From the NCBI GenBank assembly GCA_016741915.1, contig JACVCS010000031.1, forward strand, positions 1 through 38,826: DNA of 38,826 nucleotides. Reading direction: 5' to 3'. Within the stretch, counting starts at the first letter, position 1; each line of letters starts with the position of its first letter. The DNA is from Phycisphaerales bacterium. GTDB taxonomy: Bacteria; Planctomycetota; Phycisphaerae; Phycisphaerales; UBA1924. The notes beneath the pieces were generated by a model. The model searched no databases. It was given only the letters and a program-made list of their open reading frames with translations, and was not told where the DNA came from. Of the stretch, positions 24,041-31,110 are shown one piece after another. The position numbers were made by a program, and so were the translations under genes.

Positions 24041-25483
24041 ATGAGCACCGACCATCTCATGCTCAGCGTCAGCGGCTGCCGCGGCATCGTCGGCACCAGC
24101 CTCACCCCGCAGGTCATCTCCTCCTTCGCCGCAACCGTCGGCACCATCCTCACCCAAAGCCCCGACCTCAAACGCGGGCAACGCCCAATTGTCGTCGTCG
24201 GTCGTGACGGCCGCTCTGGCTCCCCCATGGTCCGCGATGCCGCCCGCGCCGGGCTCCTCGCCTCGGGCTGCGACGTCATCGACGTCGGTGTCGCCATGAC
24301 CCCGACCTGCGGCGTCGCCGTCGACGTCTTCAACGCCCACGCGGGCATCGTCCTCACCGCCAGCCACAACCCGCAGCAATGGAACGGCCTGAAAGTCCTC
24401 CTGCGAAGCAAGGGCAAAAACGCCGGCATACTGGGCTCCAACGCCTGCGCACCCTCGAAGGCCCTCGCCGACAGCATCATCGCCCGCTACCGCACCGACG
24501 GCCCCTGCCTCGTCGATTGGACGAACCTGGGCGATGTCGACGACGCGGCGCAGGAAGCCATCTACGCCCACGCCGGCCGGGCCGCCCAAGCCCTCGACAA
24601 ACTCAAGATCACCAAGAAGATCGAGAAGGCCGGTTTCAAGGTCGTGCTCGATTCCGTCAACGGCGCCGGCCGAATCATCTCGCCCGGCTGGCTCGAGGCC
24701 TTCGGCTGCAAGGTCACCCGCGTCGGCGACGACGACTCGGGCATCTTCCCCCACACCCCCGAGCCCACGGCCGACAACCTCGTCTTCCTCGGCAAGCTCG
24801 TCAAAAAGGCCAAGGCCCACGTCGGTTTCGCCCAAGACCCCGACGCCGACCGCCTCGCCATCATCGACGAACGCGGCAGCTACATCGGTGAGGAATACAC
24901 CCTCGTCCTCGCCACCATGGCCCTGGGCGAACTCGGCGCCCTGAAGAAGGGCCAGAAGCTCGTGGTCAACCTTTCCACCAGCCGAATGATCGAAGACGTC
25001 GCGGCGAAGTACGGCTGCTCCGTCGTCCGCTCCGCCGTGGGCGAGGCCAACGTCGTCGAGATGATGAAGACCCTCAAAAGCCCCATCGGCGGCGAGGGCA
25101 ACGGCGGCGTGATCTGGCCCGCCGTCACCTACATCCGCGATTCACTCGGCGCGATGGGCCTTGTGCTGGGTCTCATGGCCCACATGAAAAAGCCCCTCAG
25201 CGAGATCGTCCGCACCATCCCCGCGTACGCGATCGTCAAACGCAAGGTCGAGTGCGCGCAGCGCGCCGAGGCCCAGCAGGCGGTGGAGAAAATCGCCGAG
25301 TACTTCAGCGACGAGCAGGTCGACCGTCAAGACGGCACCTGGGTGAACTTCAAAGACCGCAAGGCCTGGCTGCACGTCCGCGCCAGCAACACCGAGCCGA
25401 TCATGCGCCTGATCGCCGAAGCACCCAGCACCGACGAGGCCTCAAGCATCCTCGACGAAGCCGCCCGCGTTATCAGCAAGTAA
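24041..25483 (+). CDS. Phosphohexomutase (GlmM/ManB/Pgm family)
   Basis: An alpha-D-phosphohexomutase of 480 residues that moves phosphate between C1 and C6 of a hexose phosphate. All four domain signatures are visible: active-site Ser loop TASHNPQQWNG, metal loop DPDADRLA, sugar-binding GEGNGG, and phosphate-binding RASNTEPIMR. The family includes phosphoglucosamine mutase (GlmM) and phosphomannomutase (ManB); the sequence alone does not settle which, although GEGNGG is seen in the GlmM/ManB groups. GGAG lies 8 bases before ATG 24041. It is likely to supply sugar nucleotides for envelope building. Confidence 0.92.
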   Translation: MSTDHLMLSVSGCRGIVGTSLTPQVISSFAATVGTILTQSPDLKRGQRPIVVVGRDGRSGSPMVRDAARAGLLASGCDVIDVGVAMTPTCGVAVDVFNAHAGIVLTASHNPQQWNGLKVLLRSKGKNAGILGSNACAPSKALADSIIARYRTDGPCLVDWTNLGDVDDAAQEAIYAHAGRAAQALDKLKITKKIEKAGFKVVLDSVNGAGRIISPGWLEAFGCKVTRVGDDDSGIFPHTPEPTADNLVFLGKLVKKAKAHVGFAQDPDADRLAIIDERGSYIGEEYTLVLATMALGELGALKKGQKLVVNLSTSRMIEDVAAKYGCSVVRSAVGEANVVEMMKTLKSPIGGEGNGGVIWPAVTYIRDSLGAMGLVLGLMAHMKKPLSEIVRTIPAYAIVKRKVECAQRAEAQQAVEKIAEYFSDEQVDRQDGTWVNFKDRKAWLHVRASNTEPIMRLIAEAPSTDEASSILDEAARVISK

Positions 25484-25502
25484 AGGGAACGAACCAGAAC
25501 GC

Positions 25503-25571
25503 GAACGTGAACGTGAAAAGAACCAGATGCGCCCGAGCGCTCCGGTTTTATTCGCGTTCACGTTCACGTTC
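25503..25571. repeat. Long inverted repeat built of GAACGT units
   Basis: GAACGTGAACGTGAA at 25503-25517 pairs perfectly with TTCACGTTCACGTTC at 25557-25571. The arms are runs of a hexamer, GAACGT, and the loop contains a small AACC/GGTT pair. It lies between two convergent gene ends and could end transcription from both sides. Confidence 0.65.
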
Positions 25572-25821
25572 TATGTTCAACGTCAACCCCCGTCACCTGC
25601 CCCATCAGCAGCGAGCAGATGAGCACAACGCCGGGGGTCAGGGCCCCTTCGCCGCCCTTGATCGCGTGGATCGGCGCCCGCAGCTTCGTCGCCTGCGCGG
25701 TCCCCTCCTGCTCCGGGCGTTGAACAATCAGGTCCAGGTAGCGATCCCCATGGATCGACACCTCACGAACCTCGATCAGTTTGCCCCGGATTGAACCCGC
25801 CAATGGCAGCATCAGCCTCAA
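25564..25821 (-). CDS. Small protein of unknown function
   Basis: An 85-residue protein with alternating hydrophobic strands (LPLAGSIRGKLIEVREVSI, LDLIVQRP, APIHAIKGGEGALTPGVVLICSLLM), suggesting a small beta-barrel. No family is recognised. TTG 25821 or ATG 25812 could start it. The last codons overlap the right arm of the adjacent inverted repeat, so it probably ends at that hairpin. Moderate confidence because it is short. Confidence 0.5.
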   Translation of the reverse strand: MRLMLPLAGSIRGKLIEVREVSIHGDRYLDLIVQRPEQEGTAQATKLRAPIHAIKGGEGALTPGVVLICSLLMGQVTGVDVEHRT

Positions 25822-25890
25822 GCCTAGCCCTCACTGAAACCGTCCGGCCCACGACAAACGCCCCTCGAAACCGTCTATGATCCAAGCGTC

Positions 25891-26154
25891 ATGAACACGA
25901 ACCAGCTCAACCCAGGCGACCGCGTCCGCGTCACCCAGCAGGTCCCCCGCCAGAACTTCGGCGGCGGGTCCATGGCCACCGCCGTCGAAGGCACCGTCGT
26001 CAAGCTCGACCAGATGAAAACCGGCTCGTGGTACGCCCACGGCAAGGACGACAAACTCTGGCTCGACCGCCTCATCCTCAAGAAAGACGACGGCGAAACC
26101 GTCTACCTCAACCTCGACCGAAACTCCAACGTCGAACTCGTCCGCAAAGCCTGA
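25891..26154 (+). CDS. Small soluble protein of unknown function
   Basis: An 87-residue protein that looks like a small beta-barrel: LNPGDRVRVTQQV, then EGTVVKLDQMK and YLNLDRNSNVELVRK. The pattern of a glycine-containing turn followed by VRVTQ resembles small KOW/SH3-type folds, but I would not name a family. It has no signal peptide. Composition and codon use fit the neighbours, which supports it as a real gene. Confidence 0.6.
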   Translation: MNTNQLNPGDRVRVTQQVPRQNFGGGSMATAVEGTVVKLDQMKTGSWYAHGKDDKLWLDRLILKKDDGETVYLNLDRNSNVELVRKA

Positions 26155-26177
26155 GCAATCTCAGCCCAGGATTGGTT

Positions 26178-26251
26178 TTCTTCTTCTTCTTCTTCTTCTT
26201 CTTCTTCCCTTCGTTGAAGTTCTTCTTCTCCGTGCCCTCCGTGACTCCGTG
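26178..26251. repeat. (TTC)10 microsatellite followed by CTCCGTG units
   Basis: TTC is repeated ten times in a row at 26178-26207. CTCCGTG follows three times at 26228-26234, 26237-26243 and 26245-26251. The array ends 19 bases before the ATG of the heavy-metal-associated lipoprotein gene, so it lies in its leader or promoter. Confidence 0.85.
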
Positions 26252-26269
26252 GTGAACAGGTCTCTCCCC

Positions 26270-26710
26270 ATGAACAAGACACGCACCAAGATCGCCCTCT
26301 CCCTCCTGCTCTCCCTCGGCTTCACCACGCTCGTCGGCTGCGACTCGGGCAACTCCGCCGCCTCGGACAGCAAGCCCGCGCAGGTCTCGCGAGATCAGGC
26401 GATCGCCGAGCAGATCAAAGCCGACGAAGCCGCCCTGAAAGACATCCAAGGCCCGCGCGTCACGCTCGCCGTCGAAGGCATGGTCTGCACCGGCTGCGAA
26501 GGCGACGTGCGCGAAGCCCTCGACGGTACCCCGGGCCTGAAGGCCTTCCGCGTCTCGCACCTGACCAAGAAGGCGATCCTGGTGCTCGACGAAAAGTCCC
26601 CCGCCGACGTCGAGGCGATCTGCAAGAAACTCACCGACGTCGGCCACGAGGCGAAGGTCCTCGCCGCCGCCGCGCCGGAATCCGGCAAAGCGGTCCCCAC
26701 TGGTCGCTGA
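26270..26710 (+). CDS. Lipoprotein with a heavy-metal-associated (HMA) domain
   Basis: A 146-residue protein with a lipoprotein signal (LLLSLGFTTLVGC, lipobox LVGC), a charged helical linker, and a ferredoxin-like HMA domain containing GMVCTGC, the metal-binding CxxC loop that binds Cu(I) and similar soft metals. The domain ends with VEAICKKLTDVGHEAKV. It should sit on the outer face of the inner membrane or on the outer membrane and bind or pass on a metal, or regulate a transporter. ATG 26270 is used, as it begins the positive N-region MNKTRTK. The upstream leader carries a (TTC)10 tract. Confidence 0.85.
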   Translation: MNKTRTKIALSLLLSLGFTTLVGCDSGNSAASDSKPAQVSRDQAIAEQIKADEAALKDIQGPRVTLAVEGMVCTGCEGDVREALDGTPGLKAFRVSHLTKKAILVLDEKSPADVEAICKKLTDVGHEAKVLAAAAPESGKAVPTGR

Positions 26711-26832
26711 TCGCTGAACGAACGCTTTGGATGCAAGGCTGAGAAACACAACGTGGCGGGAGGATCAACCTCACGCCGCGGGTGGTGTGCGATTCACGTT
26801 GTTCAACTGTTGATTGATGAAGGCCTTTGGCC

Positions 26833-27492
26833 TTACGCCGCGATCGTCGCCTGGGCCTGCTCGCCCCACGGCCCGCGCTCGCCGGTGGGCGACACCCACC
26901 GCATCCATACATAGTTTGTTTTGCCGCCGTCGGTGGAATCGAAGTTCATCACGTACGGCGAGTTGGTATCGACCGCGACAAAGCGCAGGTCCGCCTCACC
27001 GGCGGGCGGCGCGTTGCCGACCTTGTTCCAGATCTCGACGCCAATGGCCCCCTGCGGCTTGGCCTTGCGGGTCGGCGTGGCGCTGTCCACGAAACGCAGC
27101 GTCTGCTGCAAGCGAGCCCCGCACTCGATGGTGCAGATCGGCGAGGTCGTCGGCGCGCCGATGGGCGAGGGCTCCTGGCGCACGGTGATCCCCAGCGCGG
27201 CCCGCTCGGCATCGGAGACCTGCGGGGCGGCCTGCAGGCGGCGCACCAGCGGTCGGATCACGGCGACATACGCGGCCCGGGCCTCGTCCTTGGTCTGCTT
27301 GGCGGCCTTCGCGGCGGCAACGGCGGCCACGTGCGCGGGGAAGGCGGTGGCCCACGTGCTCTGCGCGGCCGTCACGGGGGCCATGTCGGCGGCGGTGAGG
27401 CCGAGCGCGGCCAGGTTCGCGTTGGCGTAGGTCACAAAGTTGGACTGCCACGCCTGAAAGTTCGCATCGGGCCCGGGGATGTAATCAGCCAT
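26833..27492 (-). CDS. Helical/FN3-like protein, paralogue B
   Basis: A 219-residue protein of unknown function. Residues 1-100 are helical (DANFQAWQSNFVTYANANLAALG, then KAAKQTKDEARAAYVAVIRPLV), and residues 125-219 form an FN3-like beta domain (LRFVDSATPTRKAKPQGAIG, YVWMRWVSPTGERGPWG) with the end ATIAA. It matches a second gene at 33271-33975 along its whole length and a frameshifted remnant at 30793-30945. No catalytic motif or signal peptide is visible. Similar helical/FN3-like proteins occur in planctomycetes without an assigned role. It is the last gene of the accessory island on the minus strand. Confidence 0.7.
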   Translation of the reverse strand: MADYIPGPDANFQAWQSNFVTYANANLAALGLTAADMAPVTAAQSTWATAFPAHVAAVAAAKAAKQTKDEARAAYVAVIRPLVRRLQAAPQVSDAERAALGITVRQEPSPIGAPTTSPICTIECGARLQQTLRFVDSATPTRKAKPQGAIGVEIWNKVGNAPPAGEADLRFVAVDTNSPYVMNFDSTDGGKTNYVWMRWVSPTGERGPWGEQAQATIAA

Positions 27493-27640
27493 GATTCAGT
27501 TCTACCTTCTGTGAATATGGCGGCTTGGTCTCGCCGACGCACAGTGGGAACCGTCCATCCGCTACCCAAGCCGTCAAAGGGGGGTCGGCACGCGGAGGAC
27601 ACTCCGAGGTGCATCGACAGGAATCCGGGGCGACTTGAGA

Positions 27641-28066
27641 TCAGTTCGACTGAACCGGCTGCATCAGTATCTCAAACTGTGCCTGCCTGAAATGATCGTC
27701 CCATGTCAGCACTTGAGTCAGTCCCTGGCTGGTCATGTCTGACATTGAGATGCAGTCAGACATTCCCCATTCCTTATCCAAGCGGCTCCCGAAAAGGGCG
27801 AAGCCTCGCTCAAATGACTCGGGCGTTTGCGGCAGCACGTTGATTTTGTGATCTGCCCGGATTTGGCGAACAAGCGCTGCAACTTGCTCTCGTACCAGCT
27901 TTGGCTGCTTGGAGTAGTGGTCGAGAAACTCGGTCAGGACAACTTCATTTGTCACAATCCGAGCGTTGCCAATCTGCTTCTGGGCGGCAAGGGCGGACGT
28001 ATGCCAAGGATCCTTCGGATTGAACCGCGCGATCCAGAAGTTGGCATCGGCGAACACGCGGTTCAT
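27641..28066 (-). CDS. PIN-domain toxin (VapC-like ribonuclease)
   Basis: A 141-residue PIN-domain protein. The acidic residues of the metal site are recognisable: Asp in FADANFW, Glu in EVVLTEFLD, Asp in GMSDCISMSD and the TWDDHF segment near the C-terminus. VapC-type proteins cut tRNA or rRNA and stop growth. It has no separate antitoxin gene beside it. Its ATG overlaps the stop codon of the upstream DNA methyltransferase by four bases (ATGA), so the two are translationally coupled. The methyltransferase ends in a tail that resembles the antitoxins of such toxins, so it may supply the antidote. Confidence 0.87.
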   Translation of the reverse strand: MNRVFADANFWIARFNPKDPWHTSALAAQKQIGNARIVTNEVVLTEFLDHYSKQPKLVREQVAALVRQIRADHKINVLPQTPESFERGFALFGSRLDKEWGMSDCISMSDMTSQGLTQVLTWDDHFRQAQFEILMQPVQSN

Positions 28067-30699
28067 GCGATGTTCCCCGGAATGTCGGCGTCCCGGAGGG
28101 CGTCGTACTCCGGGTCGTGCGTCGGCAGGGCGTTGATCGTCTCGGGGGACATGGAGCCAATGGCCTCATCAAACTTGTCCCAGATAGATGGTTCTTTGAC
28201 GCCGGAGCTAGAGTCGCTCACTGCGGTCTGTGATGACCAGTTTGACGGGTAGCCAGAGAAACTGCAATGCACTCCGTCTCTATCTTCGCCTTGAAACCAG
28301 CGAACGACATTGGCCTCTAGGTCGGGTGGCAAGTCATACAGCGACAAGACTTCTGCGTCCATTTGCATGAGCGCGGCCTTGATTCTGGACCTATCCGGTT
28401 CTGGCTGCATCCACCCAGTCTGGGCCTTGGGCAAATCAAGATAGGCCTTGGCCGCCGCCACAACGCGCCTAATGCGAGCGGGATCCAGCTTCGGCACGGG
28501 AATCCGCTTCAGGTTCTGAGGAAGTACGTCGCGTGTGAACTCTCGACAAGAAAGAAAAGCGTTTGCCATTGGCGAGTTCAAAACGGCCCACAGAAACTCG
28601 AGCGGCACTCCTTTGTCGCTAGGCCTGACCGTCATGAACCGTGCAGAAACGGGATGTCCTTCTCGATCGAAAACGCATTTCGTGCGCCAGCGACCGCGGC
28701 TAACTCGGGCCGTCGGAACCAACAACTGCGGAGTGCCCGTGGTAAGCCCGGAGCCTGTACGCCGGATGTATTCCGCCTTTAGTGTCAGAGATACCTCTTC
28801 GGGCGAGCCGTCGATTGTCATGTGCTTGGGCACGTTCTTGTAGCCGAGCACATCGCCTGGACGCAACCTTGAAGCGACGGGCCTTGCACCCGTTGGCAAA
28901 TCTCTCCCCTCGAATTCGAAACCCTTAGCGACTGACGCCAAGCTGCCAAGTTGCTCATAAGCTCCCAGATACGTCCACACTTCGTCCAATTCTGGCACGA
29001 GCATGATGCACTGCGGCGTGCGTTCGAACCGTGACATCGGCAAGTCCCGACTTGATGCCGTGTGGTAGGACTGGCGAAATACGTCTACGGCTCCTTCTTC
29101 GACCCGGCGGTACCTGGTCTTCGGTCGCGAGCCGTCCGAGGGCGTACGTCGCCTTCCCATCAACACCACGGTCTCGGGCTCGGCGAACGCAAACACCTTG
29201 TCCGGGAACATGCAGACCTCGGAGACCTCAAATTCTCGCGTCAACGTCTGCCGGACCTCGGTCGCCTCATCGCTGTGCAGCACGCCGAGCGGCAGCACGA
29301 ACCCGAAGACACCCCCCGGCGGCAGATACTTCACCGTGCGGTCCAAGACCTCGACGGCCTTGGAGTGCCGCACTGGGTAGCCCGCCTTCTCATACAGCCG
29401 CTTCTCAGCCGCATCAAACTTCCTGTACGGCGGATTACCGAGCAGGATCATGGCCTTGCTGGCTTCAGCCGCCAGCACATCCGAGGCGTACATGTCGTTC
29501 TGAGTGATGCTCCAACCGTTGTGGTTGGGAATGTCCGCCAGCGTAAGCGAAAGCCGGGCGATCTCCACCGCGAACGGATCGACCTCCACGCCCCGAAGGT
29601 GTGTGCGCCGGTATGTCCGCCAGTCGTCGCCGGTCTGGCCTTCGTAAAGGAACCGGAGCTGCCGGAGTGCGCCAACGAGAAAGGCCGCGTGCCCGCACGC
29701 GGGCTCGAAAACGAAGCGGTCCTTCTCGGGGATCTTCTCGATCCAAGGTGCCAACTGCCACAGGATGTAGTCCACCAAATAGGAAGGTGTGCTGTGCACC
29801 GCGAGATGGTCGCGCACGTCGTCGGTGATGAGCGTGCGTTCCCACATCCACGCCAGCGATTCGGTCGACATCGCGCCAAGGTGCCCGAACCCGAAAATGG
29901 ACTTTGCGGCTTCGCGCAGCGCGGCGGTCCACCCCTTTCCAATCGGCGGGAGGCCGTCGGGGTCCGCCTGGTGCTTCGCCACTCGTTGGAAGACTGCACG
30001 GATTTGGTCGCTGGTGGGATCGTTCTTATCGACGCCCAAATTCTTGAAGTTCTCGACGCGCTTGTCGTGCAGCATCTTGGCGCCGAGGAGCCAGAAGGCG
30101 GCGCGATAGACCTTTCGCTCTTCCTCGACGTCCAAGTCCGCCGTTGGCCTCCTGTCAGTCGCCTCCCGCAACGTGGAGGCGATCTGGGTAATCACGCCGC
30201 CCATAAGTTTGCTCAACGCTTCGCCGGAGTCGTGCTCGGCAAGCGGCATGAGCCCGATGTCCACGAAGCTCAATTGCTGAGCAGTGTCAACGCGTCCGAG
30301 AGTCTTGGCGCGGTAGATGCGCTTTGGATCAAAGTCGTTTTTGCGATCTCGGATGTACCGATCCGCAGCGGAGGCTGTGAACCTGTCCACGAACTGAGGG
30401 GTCGTAGGCGACTGTTTCCACCACTGAATCTCGCCCCTGTCGCACACCCACACCACGGGCGCGCCCGTCCTCCAAACGCTCGAACATGCAGCCCTTGCGT
30501 CGCCCTGCGCCGGCACAACGGCGATGCAGGCAGAACGGGCATCGTGCGGCTCATTGGCGAAGGCAAGGACCGGCACACGGCCGTCAGCGAAGGCGTAGTC
30601 TTCTACCACGTTTCCAGCCGAATACCCGTACCTCTTCAGGTACTGAACCAAGTGGCGGGGCTGGATCGCGGACGAGGACACGTGGGCGTTTTCCTCCAT
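28063..30699 (-). CDS. N6-adenine DNA methyltransferase with antitoxin-like C-terminal tail
   Basis: An 878-residue enzyme that methylates adenine in a specific DNA sequence. The S-adenosylmethionine motif FEPACGHAAF (residues 331-340), an acidic VEVDPFA, and the catalytic NPPY (422-425) are clear. The C-terminal half contains a target-recognition region (KRIPVPKLDP) as in Eco57I-type enzymes. Residues 1-160 show no PD-(D/E)xK nuclease pattern, so it may not cut DNA. The last 43 residues (SIWDKFDEAIGSMSPETINA, then LPTHDPEYD) resemble the short helical segment of antitoxins paired with PIN toxins, and the next gene is a PIN toxin. ATG 30699 has a weak ribosome-binding site. Confidence 0.9.
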   Translation of the reverse strand: MEENAHVSSSAIQPRHLVQYLKRYGYSAGNVVEDYAFADGRVPVLAFANEPHDARSACIAVVPAQGDARAACSSVWRTGAPVVWVCDRGEIQWWKQSPTTPQFVDRFTASAADRYIRDRKNDFDPKRIYRAKTLGRVDTAQQLSFVDIGLMPLAEHDSGEALSKLMGGVITQIASTLREATDRRPTADLDVEEERKVYRAAFWLLGAKMLHDKRVENFKNLGVDKNDPTSDQIRAVFQRVAKHQADPDGLPPIGKGWTAALREAAKSIFGFGHLGAMSTESLAWMWERTLITDDVRDHLAVHSTPSYLVDYILWQLAPWIEKIPEKDRFVFEPACGHAAFLVGALRQLRFLYEGQTGDDWRTYRRTHLRGVEVDPFAVEIARLSLTLADIPNHNGWSITQNDMYASDVLAAEASKAMILLGNPPYRKFDAAEKRLYEKAGYPVRHSKAVEVLDRTVKYLPPGGVFGFVLPLGVLHSDEATEVRQTLTREFEVSEVCMFPDKVFAFAEPETVVLMGRRRTPSDGSRPKTRYRRVEEGAVDVFRQSYHTASSRDLPMSRFERTPQCIMLVPELDEVWTYLGAYEQLGSLASVAKGFEFEGRDLPTGARPVASRLRPGDVLGYKNVPKHMTIDGSPEEVSLTLKAEYIRRTGSGLTTGTPQLLVPTARVSRGRWRTKCVFDREGHPVSARFMTVRPSDKGVPLEFLWAVLNSPMANAFLSCREFTRDVLPQNLKRIPVPKLDPARIRRVVAAAKAYLDLPKAQTGWMQPEPDRSRIKAALMQMDAEVLSLYDLPPDLEANVVRWFQGEDRDGVHCSFSGYPSNWSSQTAVSDSSSGVKEPSIWDKFDEAIGSMSPETINALPTHDPEYDALRDADIPGNIA

Positions 30700-30792
30700 G
30701 AAATCGCCGATGGCTGAGGCATTCGTGCTTCCACTATCGGCTCACGGGGTCATTGTACGGGAATCGGGCGGGTATGGAAAGCAGGGTAGGTC

Positions 30793-30945
30793 TCACGCCG
30801 CCACCGTCGCCGTCGTGACGTCCGACCGCGGCCCCTTTTCGCCGCCCGCCCCCAGTGTTGCCCCAGCGGAACGTGCAGACCGCGGTCTTCCCGCCGCCTT
30901 GGACACAGGCGCGGAAGTCGGTGCGGAGCACGGCGGGGCCGGGCG
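30793..30945 (-). pseudogene. Frameshifted remnant of the FN3-like family
   Basis: On the minus strand one frame reads GGGKTAVCTFRWGNTGG, a second, shifted frame continues EKGPRSDVTTATVAA to a stop. Together they match the C-terminal third of the two intact paralogues (GGKTNYVWMRWVSPTGERGP and ATIAA). The 5' two thirds are missing, replaced by the heptad-repeat element at 30973-31059. It lies between the methyltransferase gene and the AP2/HNH gene. Confidence 0.72.
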
Positions 30946-30972
30946 GGTGGTCATGGTCAGGAAAGAGAAGTC

Positions 30973-31059
30973 GGGCACTTGGGACCGGGCACTCGGCACG
31001 AGGCGGGAAGAAGCACCCGCTCCGCTGCCTCCACACGTGCCCGATGCCTCATGCCCAGC
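30973..31059. repeat. Heptad repeats in two opposing arms
   Basis: The plus strand reads GGGCACT, TGGGACC, GGGCACT, CGGCACG, AGGCGGG from 30973. Farther on, CGTGCCC, GATGCCT, CATGCCC continue in the opposite sense from about 31036. The two arms are partly complementary, so this is an imperfect hairpin of 7-base units related to the array at 2793-2862. Confidence 0.55.
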
Positions 31060-31110
31060 GCCTGCCTCGACGATTTTCACCCGCACCTCGGCTTCATTCT
31101 CCGACCACCC

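Noticed and set aside
28063-30699. Type IIG restriction enzyme or BREX PglX
   Set aside because: No nuclease motif was seen in the first 160 residues, and no other BREX gene lies nearby; methyltransferase is the safer call.
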